NCBI GenBank assembly: GCA_016191305.1
Contig: JACPOX010000152.1
Span: forward strand, 1 to 5,565
From: Legionella longbeachae
GTDB lineage: Bacteria; Pseudomonadota; Gammaproteobacteria; Legionellales; Legionellaceae
Reading direction: 5' to 3'
Length of the DNA stretch: 5,565 nt
Shown: positions 1-5,565 of the stretch, one piece after another
How positions within the stretch are numbered: the stretch's first letter is position 1
How the letters are laid out: every line of letters starts with the position of its first letter
Program-made: the position numbers and the translations under genes
The notes under the pieces: model-generated
Databases searched by the model: none
What the model saw: the letters and a program-made list of their open reading frames with translations, nothing else
What the model was told of the DNA's origin: nothing

Positions 1-998
1 AGTTATCCAATACCATGGATCAAATATTACAAGTTGGCAAAGGTATTTTAGCTGCCGATGAAAGCAGCGGAACCATTGGCAAACGCTTTGCCTCTATTGG
101 TATTGAAAACAACGAAGAAAACCGAAGGGATTATCGATTATTGCTAGCAACTACCCCTGATCTAGAACAATACATTAATGGTGTCATCTTATTTGAAGAA
201 ACCTTTAATCACACCGATGAACATGGAACTCCTATTCCCAAAATATTTGCTGATAAAGGCATACTACCTGGAATCAAAGTAGATAAAGGATTAGTTGACT
301 TAGCAAATACAGAAAATGAAAAAGTAACTCAAGGTCTGGATGGTTTAAGCGAACGTTTACTGCATTTCAAAAAATTGGGAGCTAAATTTGCTAAATGGCG
401 TAATGTTTACTCCATTTCCGAATTTACACCCAGTTTAACTGCCGTCAAAACAGGTGCAGAAAATCTGGCGCGTTATGCAGCAGCTTGCCAAGAAGTGGGT
501 ATTGTACCTATCGTTGAACCTGAAGTCCTGATGGATGGTAATCACAGCATTGAGCACTGCGCTGAAGTATGTGAAATTGTTCTCCATGAATTATTTCATG
601 CTTTATTCATTCACCAGGTTGAATTGGAGCATATTATCCTAAAACCAAGTATGATCACTTGCGGTAAAGAAAACACTCCATTTAGTGAGCCTGGTGAAGT
701 TGCCGACTACACAATTAGTGTATTCCGTAACAATGTCCCCGCTTCAGTACCAACAATTAATTTCCTTTCTGGAGGCCAAACACAGCAACAGGCCACCGAG
801 AATTTAAATGCAATAAACAGTATAGATCATCAACCTTGGTTGCTTAGTTTTTCCTTTGGAAGAGCTTTACAAGAAGATTGTTTGTCAACTTGGGGTGGAA
901 AAAAAGAAAATATTGCACTGGCACAAGAAGTATTATTGAAGCGTGCTCGCCTAAATGGGTTAGCCTGTGTTGCTGAGTACAATAGCAAAATGGAATAA
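1..998 (+). CDS. Class I fructose-bisphosphate aldolase, 5' end outside the window
   Basis: Cleaves fructose 1,6-bisphosphate to dihydroxyacetone phosphate and glyceraldehyde 3-phosphate, and the reverse, in cytosolic glycolysis/gluconeogenesis through a Schiff-base lysine, without metal. Numbering from the first ATG in view (base 15): GKGILAADES at 8-17, the FAKWR lysine K127, the glutamates of IVEPE (E168, E170), the Schiff-base lysine K210 in ILKPSM, phosphate-binding LSGG at 251-254 and GRAL with R283. All expected catalytic residues are present. I do not take base 15 as the start: the frame is open to the left edge, and the preceding codons (LSNT) align without a gap to the LSDI-type N-terminal helix before GKGILAADES in animal aldolases, so the true start lies upstream. 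The protein ends soon after the conserved LACxxxY stretch and lacks the long C-terminal tail with the terminal tyrosine of animal enzymes. This is the eukaryote-like class I family, not the zinc class II enzyme. Confidence 0.95.
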   Translation, partial: LSNTMDQILQVGKGILAADESSGTIGKRFASIGIENNEENRRDYRLLLATTPDLEQYINGVILFEETFNHTDEHGTPIPKIFADKGILPGIKVDKGLVDLANTENEKVTQGLDGLSERLLHFKKLGAKFAKWRNVYSISEFTPSLTAVKTGAENLARYAAACQEVGIVPIVEPEVLMDGNHSIEHCAEVCEIVLHELFHALFIHQVELEHIILKPSMITCGKENTPFSEPGEVADYTISVFRNNVPASVPTINFLSGGQTQQQATENLNAINSIDHQPWLLSFSFGRALQEDCLSTWGGKKENIALAQEVLLKRARLNGLACVAEYNSKME

Positions 999-1051
999 TT
1001 TTTCACGCATAATAATCCGCGCTGCCATAGTTAATGGAAAATGGCTTAAAA

Positions 1052-1128
1052 TGTAGGTTGGGCCCTTGGCCCAACATGGACACCTACCTAACATATAGCC
1101 CTTTGTTGGGTCAGGGGTCAAACCTACA
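1052..1128. repeat. 77-bp MITE/REP-like element with imperfect terminal inverted repeats
   Basis: The left end (1052-1076) and the reverse complement of the right end (1104-1128) match at 21 of 25 positions, beginning with an identical TGTAGGTT and finishing with an identical CCCAACA. The left end also folds on itself: GTTGGGCC (1057-1064) and GGCCCAAC (1068-1075) form a perfect 8-bp stem with a 3-nt loop. The 27-bp centre (1077-1103) contains no reading frame. It sits between the convergent aldolase and EEP-family genes, where small palindromic repeats are commonly tolerated and may act as transcript 3'-end structures. Motifs beginning GTAGGTTGGG with a CCCAAC partner recur in many bacterial intergenic regions (from memory, not searched). 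No clear target-site duplication is visible. Whether it is a mobile MITE or a REP-type repeat cannot be decided from one copy. Confidence 0.7.
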
Positions 1129-1143
1129 GGAGCGGGTAGATTC

Positions 1144-1899
1144 CTAAATCACCTCAAAACGTGCATAAAGTGGCAAATGATCAGACAACATTCTCCATGG
1201 CTTACCATGCAAACAAGCTACCTCTTGTACTTTCATACCTCGAAAATATACTCGATCGATACAAAGTGCTGGTCTAATAGCTGGGAAGGAACGTGCATGT
1301 TGCCCTTCTATTGAAACAAAAGCTTCTTCTATATTTAAGTTTTCAGCTAAAGGCTTAGAGATAATCGTGCGCCAGTCATTAAAGTCACCCGCCATTAATA
1401 ACGGTTCATCCTGGGGAACGACATCCTTAATACGCTGCATTAAAGCGTTGCATTGTACTGCACGTTCCGTTTTGAAAAGACCTAAATGCACACATAACAA
1501 ATGAATTGTAATCTTATCCAACCTCAATTGCGCATGCAATATTCCTCTTGAGGCTCTACGAATGTTTGCAAGATTAATATTCTCAAATCGTTCAAAAGCA
1601 TACTTACTTAAAATTGCATTTCCATGGTGACCAGATTGATATACTGCATTTTTTGCATAAATATAATGTGGCCATATATTTTCCGCTATATATTCGAATT
1701 GAGGTGAGTCTGGCCAATCCTCTATTCGTTTTTCTCGTTTTCTGTGTTCACCTTGAACTTCTTGCAAAAAAACAAAATCAGGATTTAACTGAGTGATTGC
1801 CTCACGCATTTGAGGAAGCAAAAAGCGAACTGCTCCAACACCAAACCCTTTATGAATATTGTATGTTATTAATGAAACACTACGTACTTCTTCTTGCAT
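1144..1899 (-). CDS. Endonuclease/exonuclease/phosphatase (EEP) family protein, YbhP-like
   Basis: Predicted metal-dependent phosphodiesterase/phosphatase of the EEP fold (DNase I, exonuclease III and sphingomyelinase superfamily); the substrate is unknown. The family signatures appear in order: TYNIHKG (12-18, N14), FLQEVQGE with metal-binding E47, HHGNAILSK (91-99), VHLG with H138, GDFNDW (171-176, D172 and N174), IDRVYF (214-219) and SDH (239-241) with the C-terminal catalytic histidine H241. At 251 residues it is close to the size of E. coli YbhP. No signal peptide or membrane segment is visible, so it is probably cytosolic. The ATG at 1899 is preceded by AAGGGT at a suitable distance, and the first motif begins only about 11 residues in, so the start is well supported. 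It is convergent with the aldolase and divergent from the hydrolase, so it is probably monocistronic. Related proteins act on nucleic acids, phosphoinositides or sphingomyelin, and sequence alone does not choose among them. Confidence 0.88.
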   Translation of the reverse strand: MQEEVRSVSLITYNIHKGFGVGAVRFLLPQMREAITQLNPDFVFLQEVQGEHRKREKRIEDWPDSPQFEYIAENIWPHYIYAKNAVYQSGHHGNAILSKYAFERFENINLANIRRASRGILHAQLRLDKITIHLLCVHLGLFKTERAVQCNALMQRIKDVVPQDEPLLMAGDFNDWRTIISKPLAENLNIEEAFVSIEGQHARSFPAIRPALCIDRVYFRGMKVQEVACLHGKPWRMLSDHLPLYARFEVI

Positions 1900-2100
1900 G
1901 TTTTACCCTTATCAGGTTTCTGTATAAAGCATACCACTAAATTAGGAACGTGCACGACATAATTTCCCATTTTAGCTCAAAATATGGGCATTAATTCACC
2001 CACATTTCTTAATAATAAATTATGAAGATGCAGTTAAAAGTCTGGATTTATTTATACTTCCATGAGCTAATACCACTGATAAGAAAAAAGAGTAAATAAA

Positions 2101-2946
2101 ATGAAAATGCTAGATCTAACCATTCCAGGTTTTTCTATAAGTTGTAGAGTTTGGGGGAATCCTGATAAACCTGCGATCTTAGCCCTACACGGTTGGCTAG
2201 ATAATGCCAATAGTTTTGCGCCACTGGCTCCATACTTAAAAAATGATTTTTATTTTATAGCAGCTGATTTACCTGGACATGGTCACTCCTCCCATCTTCC
2301 AGAAGGCTGTAACTATCATTTTTTTGATGGAGTATTCATTGTTATTGATATACTCAACGCCTTAAAAATAGATAAAGTCCATTTATTAGGCCACTCTATG
2401 GGAGCATGTCTGGCTAGTTTGGTCGCGGGTGTTGTTCCGGATCGTTTTTCTTCTGTACTCCTGATTGAAGGCTTAGGGCCATTTTCTCATCCTGCAGAAA
2501 CTGCATGCCAACAATTAAGAGAATATTCCCACTTTCTTAGTCAAAAAAGCAAAAAATCCAAAGGTTATGAGCATTTAAATAGCGCCGCGCTCGCTCGAGC
2601 ATTTAAAGGCTATGTCTCTTTAGACATAGCCAAAATTCTTTGTGAGAGAGCATTGATAGAAAAACAGGGCAAATATTACTGGCGTCATGACTCTCGCTTA
2701 TTGATAAGATCCCCTTTGCGAATGACTGAAGAGCAAATACTTTCTTGTTTACAAGAGATTAGGGCTAAATGTTATTTATTGTTATCCAGTAGGGGATTTT
2801 CTTTTGATGCAGAGCTTATCAAAAACCGTATTAAGGCTGTAAAAAATTTAACTCTTATAGAAATGGATGGGGGGCATCATATCCATATGGAACAGCCAGA
2901 AATTATAAGTCAACTCCTGGCTGATTTTGTTGCATTTAATACTTAA
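2101..2946 (+). CDS. Alpha/beta hydrolase, SERHL (serine hydrolase-like) type
   Basis: Predicted cytosolic serine hydrolase (esterase/lipase-like) of 281 residues; the substrate is unknown. Visible alpha/beta-hydrolase landmarks: oxyanion-hole HGW at 30-32 in LALHGWLDNANSF, the AADLPGHGHS turn (54-63), the nucleophile elbow GHSMG at 97-101 with S99, and the C-terminal catalytic histidine in GGHHIHMEQP (H259 or H260). The LHGWLDN...DLPGHGxS...IEGLGP arrangement resembles the SERHL/MEST-like branch. The catalytic acid is less obvious: E123 after the strand VLLIE and D236 near the usual strand-7 position are both candidates. There is no signal peptide, so it is not evidently a type II-secreted lipase. 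AGAG lies 8 nt before the ATG at 2101; an in-frame ATG at 2107 is a minor alternative. It is divergent from the EEP gene across a 201-bp spacer and convergent with the kinase gene. No operon partner is visible. Confidence 0.88.
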   Translation: MKMLDLTIPGFSISCRVWGNPDKPAILALHGWLDNANSFAPLAPYLKNDFYFIAADLPGHGHSSHLPEGCNYHFFDGVFIVIDILNALKIDKVHLLGHSMGACLASLVAGVVPDRFSSVLLIEGLGPFSHPAETACQQLREYSHFLSQKSKKSKGYEHLNSAALARAFKGYVSLDIAKILCERALIEKQGKYYWRHDSRLLIRSPLRMTEEQILSCLQEIRAKCYLLLSSRGFSFDAELIKNRIKAVKNLTLIEMDGGHHIHMEQPEIISQLLADFVAFNT

Positions 2947-2971
2947 ACCCTCTACAAACCCTAATATAAAC

Positions 2972-3016
2972 AGGAGACTTATTATTTTGAAAAAGTTTTC
3001 ATGGATCTCCGAATAG
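2972..3016 (+). other. Possible relic gene start or very short leader ORF
   Basis: In the 125-bp gap after the hydrolase gene there is an AGGAG ribosome-binding sequence at 2972-2976, ten bases before a TTG at 2987 that opens the frame MKKFSWISE and then meets TAG (3014-3016). A lysine-lysine-hydrophobic beginning is how many exported proteins start, so this could be the 5' end of a decayed secreted-protein gene or a translated 9-codon peptide. The rest of the gap is A/T-rich, with no other signal I can support. Chance is a real alternative at this base composition. Confidence 0.2.
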
Positions 3017-3071
3017 ACATTTAAGAAAACATTTTCATTAGAATCAGATTTCTGTTTCCAGACTTTTTTTA

Positions 3072-5039
3072 TTAAATCTTAATTAAACTCTCTGTATCCA
3101 TGAAGTTTATTTTATCTTCCTCTGATTTATTTTTTGCAAACGATTTTATCAGTTCTATAGTTCTCTCAAGTTGTACCAAGTCTCCAAAATTACTCATTTT
3201 GTATAGTAAGGGTAATAGAATATTAGCTGTATCTCTTTTTTTGTTCTTTAATTTGAATTTGTTAATGAGCATATAATTTTTATACTTATTTTTTTCCTGG
3301 CTATGGTAAGGATGTAAAAGATGGATCTTATATTTGCGAAATTCAGTAGTGAGGCGTTTCAATATCGTCATATCTTTTTTGGACAAGTCATTTTTTTTAA
3401 GTGAAGCACGCAACGAATTAAATTTATTCTCAATCACTTGATCGTTATCATTTTCTTTAATCGCGCATTGGCTATGTAAATTTAAGATAAAATTGTCCAG
3501 CGTTATACTCCCAGTGGATTTCTCAAATGGATTGAAACATTTGAAAAAACTATTCACACTAACTTTTTTACTTTCGAGAAACATGGCGGTCATTTGCTTA
3601 GACTCAAAAATGTTTTTTACAATCTCTGGATGTAGCATATAGAGGTTAGTTCTTTTCATATCCATTAGCTTATCGTCAATATCGCTATATCCAAGACCAG
3701 AAGGTAGTTTAATTTTTGCGCCTTTCTTGATAAGAAGTTTCGCAATGTTAATAGCATCTTTCTGAGGGACAATATCCATTGGGAAATCGTTCCAAGCCGT
3801 TGGAAATAAAATATTAAAAAGACAACTTTCGTCAAACATTGTTCCATACGGACATATATTTGGATCGGCACCAGCGTCCAATAGTTTTTTAACTATCTCA
3901 ACTTTTCCACGCGTCACGGCAAAATATAAAGCAGTATATCCAGAAGCATCTTGAGCATTGATGTTGATTTTATCTAGCCATGCGTCAATCTGCTTCATTT
4001 TGCCAAATTTGACAGCATTCAAAAACTGTCTCATTTTTTCGAATTCAGTCAGCTCTGCTTTGTGAATGTTAAGATTTTTAACGATTTTTATGGCTTTTGG
4101 CAGAGAAATTCGCTCATCTGCATTCTCAACTTTCATATTATTTATCAAATTCCTAATTTTCTCATATTCAATATGTTTAGTTAGGGAATCTAATTCTTCT
4201 TTCCATAAGCTTTGCAACACTGTACCTAATGAATAAATATCGGCTGATGTCTGTGCAATTTTCTGTGTGTGTGTTTTCGCTTCGGGCGGAGTAGCTTGGT
4301 GTGAGTCTAACCAATAAGTGATGTTTGAGTTAATTTTTACAACATTATCTCTGTCAATGAAATGTCCTTTCAATCCATCGTCTAACACGCTTATCCTGAT
4401 ATTATCCGGCTTGATATCTCTATGGATGAGATCTTGCTCTAAAAATTCTTTGCTGTACTCTTCCAGCAAATCTAGAGACAATGCTCTTTTTTCGTATGGT
4501 GACAGATTGATGCGAAGCCTTTTTGAATAACTGCCTTGGCTACTATGTTGAAAGTTATAATTTAAGGCCGCCAAATCATAATCGCCAATTTTTTTCATAA
4601 ATCTAGGATTTTCTGTTTTGTTCGACATAGGTATTTTCGTGACGCGAAATGGTTTAGTTCTTAGAGTTTCGATTTTTTTTGACAGATATTTTTCGCCATA
4701 TTTTTTATATTCCAGCTCGTCTATCGGATTATCTTTTTTTAATGCAATTCGTGCGATATTTTCATACACTTTTCCGAAACCACCTATGCCTATCAGTTTT
4801 GATATTTCTTCAGAAACAAATTCAAAACGGTCTCCTGTCACTTTTTCACGTTTGTATACATTACACTTAAAAATAATACTATCGCCTTTTTCTGTTGTAT
4901 ATTCCTTATCTTTCTCGAATTTTCCACCAGCAAAAATAATGGCGTTAGATTGTAAAAATATCTTAAGAATCCTCCTCTGATCTTCATAGGGGGGATTTGT
5001 AAAAAATTCTTTGTCTTCAGGGTCAATAATTATGTTCAT
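3072..5039 (-). CDS. Eukaryote-like protein kinase with ankyrin repeats, probable Dot/Icm (type IVB) effector
   Basis: Predicted Ser/Thr-type kinase fused to ankyrin repeats, 655 residues from the ATG at 5039. N-terminal region 1-80; glycine-rich loop IGIGGFGKVY at 83-92; possible ATP-binding lysine K101 (IALKK) or K135 (RVTKIP); catalytic loop HRDIKPDN with H206, R207, D208, K210 and N213; metal-binding D229 in DRD, replacing DFG; TPPEA (250-254) in the APE position; SADIYSLG (265-272). Ankyrin repeats lie at about 332-444, the clearest being GYTALYFAV...LLDAGADPN (367-395). The last 200 residues match nothing I recognise and are lysine-rich. The tail has an acidic SEED patch and ends ESLIKI, hydrophobic at -3 and -4, as in many Dot/Icm substrates. 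No signal peptide or membrane segment. An upstream TTG (5078) and ATG (5069) are in frame, but the probable promoter lies over them and only ATG 5039 has a GTGAG ahead. It is lysine/asparagine/isoleucine-rich and A/T-rich compared with its neighbours, which suggests acquisition. The target is unknown. Confidence 0.85.
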   Translation of the reverse strand: MNIIIDPEDKEFFTNPPYEDQRRILKIFLQSNAIIFAGGKFEKDKEYTTEKGDSIIFKCNVYKREKVTGDRFEFVSEEISKLIGIGGFGKVYENIARIALKKDNPIDELEYKKYGEKYLSKKIETLRTKPFRVTKIPMSNKTENPRFMKKIGDYDLAALNYNFQHSSQGSYSKRLRINLSPYEKRALSLDLLEEYSKEFLEQDLIHRDIKPDNIRISVLDDGLKGHFIDRDNVVKINSNITYWLDSHQATPPEAKTHTQKIAQTSADIYSLGTVLQSLWKEELDSLTKHIEYEKIRNLINNMKVENADERISLPKAIKIVKNLNIHKAELTEFEKMRQFLNAVKFGKMKQIDAWLDKININAQDASGYTALYFAVTRGKVEIVKKLLDAGADPNICPYGTMFDESCLFNILFPTAWNDFPMDIVPQKDAINIAKLLIKKGAKIKLPSGLGYSDIDDKLMDMKRTNLYMLHPEIVKNIFESKQMTAMFLESKKVSVNSFFKCFNPFEKSTGSITLDNFILNLHSQCAIKENDNDQVIENKFNSLRASLKKNDLSKKDMTILKRLTTEFRKYKIHLLHPYHSQEKNKYKNYMLINKFKLKNKKRDTANILLPLLYKMSNFGDLVQLERTIELIKSFAKNKSEEDKINFMDTESLIKI

Positions 5040-5061
5040 ACTTTGCTCACTTTTGAGCCAT

Positions 5062-5089
5062 ATTATCATATAGAACAAAATAAAAGCAA
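5062..5089 (-). promoter_or_regulatory. Probable sigma-70-type promoter of the kinase/ankyrin gene
   Basis: Read on the - strand, a -35-like TTGCTT (5084-5089) is followed after 16 bases by GATAAT (5062-5067), a 5-of-6 match to the -10 consensus; the -35 match is weak (3 of 6). Transcription would begin near 5055, leaving a short leader that contains GTGAG before the ATG at 5039. This placement puts the alternative upstream starts (5069, 5078) before or inside the promoter, which supports the shorter protein. Confidence 0.45.
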
Positions 5090-5126
5090 TTAGAGTGAGT
5101 TTTCTTTAAGAATTTTAGAATGAATT

Positions 5127-5148
5127 GTTAACACGCCCTACTGTTAAC
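5127..5148. promoter_or_regulatory. Perfect 7-bp inverted repeat, candidate operator upstream of the kinase gene
   Basis: GTTAACA (5127-5133) and TGTTAAC (5142-5148) form a perfect dyad with an 8-base GC-rich spacer, CGCCCTAC. The 15-bp centre-to-centre spacing is longer than one helical turn. The dyad is centred about 80 bases upstream of the predicted transcription start of the kinase gene, a position used by activators. It has no following T-run, so it is not a terminator. I do not recognise the regulator. Confidence 0.35.
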
Positions 5149-5169
5149 TTAATTTATAGAAGAGTATTC

Positions 5170-5215
5170 AAAAAAAAACTGTGTCATTCCCGCCTTTGGG
5201 GAAATGACACAGTTT
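5170..5215 (-). terminator. Strong rho-independent terminator of the M4 protease gene
   Basis: A 13-bp perfect stem, AAACTGTGTCATT (5176-5188) with AATGACACAGTTT (5203-5215), extends by CCC/GGG across one unpaired A (5202) to a 7-nt loop. On the - strand it is followed by a run of nine Ts (complement of A5170-A5178). It begins about a dozen bases after the protease stop codon and separates that gene from the kinase gene downstream on the same strand. Confidence 0.92.
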
Positions 5216-5226
5216 CGTGGACATCA

Positions 5227-5565
5227 TCATTTGTTGGAAGTACATCCATCCATATTGACATTGATTTTCACTTCATCTAGTGATTTTTTCACATCACATA
5301 GAGCGCTCTTAGGATATTTCTGATTGTTTGGATCAGCAACGAGAAGCTCAGTAATCGCACTTACTATACCTTCACCCCCTTGATCAAAATCTGAATAGGG
5401 AGTCCAGTGATCCATATTAGCTTTCACCATAACATCAAAGGCCAAACGGGTATTCCAGTTAGGTTGATTCGCTAAGATATAAAACAAATGGTTGTAAACA
5501 CCGCTTGAATAATGAACATCCAGGCCGCTATAATAGTCATCTGCAGTATCAATAGACGTACCATC
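5227..5565 (-). CDS. M4 (thermolysin/pseudolysin) family zinc metalloprotease, C-terminal part only
   Basis: The last 112 codons of a secreted zinc endopeptidase; the start, propeptide and zinc-binding HExxH motif lie beyond the right edge, and the frame is open through base 5565. The first 30 residues carry the family's distal active-site segment, DVHYSSGVYNH followed by LFYILANQPNW. H18 of this fragment corresponds to the transition-state-stabilising histidine (H231 of thermolysin, H223 of Pseudomonas elastase), and D16 two residues earlier matches the pseudolysin arrangement. Helical RLAFDVMVKANMDHW and the GGEGIVSAITEL segment follow as in the family. Two cysteines, C90 and C108, could form a disulfide, but the first is not where pseudolysin has it. 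Family members are made as Sec-exported preproenzymes and, in Legionella and Pseudomonas, released by type II secretion. It may be the ProA/Msp protease or a paralogue; the fragment is too short to assign the symbol. Confidence 0.93.
   Translation of the reverse strand, partial: DGTSIDTADDYYSGLDVHYSSGVYNHLFYILANQPNWNTRLAFDVMVKANMDHWTPYSDFDQGGEGIVSAITELLVADPNNQKYPKSALCDVKKSLDEVKINVNMDGCTSNK

Noticed and set aside
1614..1796. 60-codon + strand frame opposite the EEP-family gene
   Set aside because: It overlaps conserved coding sequence of the EEP protein in antisense and its translation has no family features.
1966..2002. CCCAT...ATGGG and TGGG...CCCA inverted repeats in the divergent spacer
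   Set aside because: The arms are 4-5 bp with bulges and overlap each other; this is too little to call an operator.
2030..2058. TATACT at 2053-2058 as the -10 of the hydrolase promoter
   Set aside because: The hexamer is good, but no acceptable -35 lies 15-19 bases upstream (the 17-bp position reads GCAGTT), so I did not list a promoter.
3045..3070. Short TCTG/CAGA hairpin followed by seven Ts, as a terminator for the hydrolase gene
   Set aside because: The stem has only 4 bp and competes with an equally short alternative (CAGA/TCTG at 3045-3054); the T-run is expected in such A/T-rich DNA.
4318..4980. Open frames on the + strand opposite the kinase gene (about 60-120 codons)
   Set aside because: They lie antisense to strongly motif-bearing coding sequence, show no recognisable domains and have no ribosome-binding support; they are shadows.
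5095..5160. PmrA-type tandem TTAA-rich site upstream of the kinase gene
   Set aside because: Several CTTAA fragments occur, but no pair has the spacing and half-site match I remember for the Legionella PmrA box; A/T-richness explains them.
1..5565. CRISPR array, tRNA/rRNA gene, riboswitch or insertion sequence
   Set aside because: I saw no regularly spaced direct repeats, tRNA-like cloverleaf, known riboswitch core or transposase motif on either strand.

Overview
The window looks like a chromosomal segment of a Legionella-like gammaproteobacterium (Legionellaceae or a close relative). The reasons are the A/T-rich coding style, a eukaryote-like class I fructose-bisphosphate aldolase, a pseudolysin-type M4 metalloprotease, and above all a large eukaryote-like protein kinase/ankyrin-repeat protein with a Dot/Icm-like C-terminal tail. 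The assignment is inferred from gene content; no 16S or other taxonomic marker is present.

Layout, left to right: (1) the 3' part of a class I fructose-bisphosphate aldolase gene on the + strand (1-998), whose reading frame runs off the left edge; (2) a convergent intergenic gap carrying a compact 77-bp element with about 25-bp imperfect terminal inverted repeats (1052-1128); (3) an endonuclease/exonuclease/phosphatase-family protein on the - strand (1144-1899); (4) a divergent 201-bp spacer; (5) a cytosolic alpha/beta hydrolase on the + strand (2101-2946); (6) a 125-bp convergent A/T-rich gap with a possible gene-start relic; (7) a protein kinase plus ankyrin-repeat gene on the - strand (3072-5039), the most unusual gene here and a likely host-targeted effector; (8) its upstream region with a probable promoter and a perfect 7-bp dyad; (9) a strong rho-independent terminator (5170-5215) belonging to (10) the 3' end of an M4-family zinc metalloprotease gene on the - strand (5227-5565), cut by the right edge.

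The genes do not form one operon. The aldolase is core glycolysis/gluconeogenesis. The EEP-family protein and the hydrolase are separately transcribed single genes of uncertain substrate. The protease and the kinase share a strand, but the terminator and the kinase gene's own promoter should separate their transcription. The protease (probably secreted by a type II system) and the kinase/ankyrin protein (probably delivered by a type IVB system) would be two independent routes for acting on a host or the environment. The kinase gene, with its flanking A/T-rich DNA, looks like an accessory unit placed between more ordinary genes.
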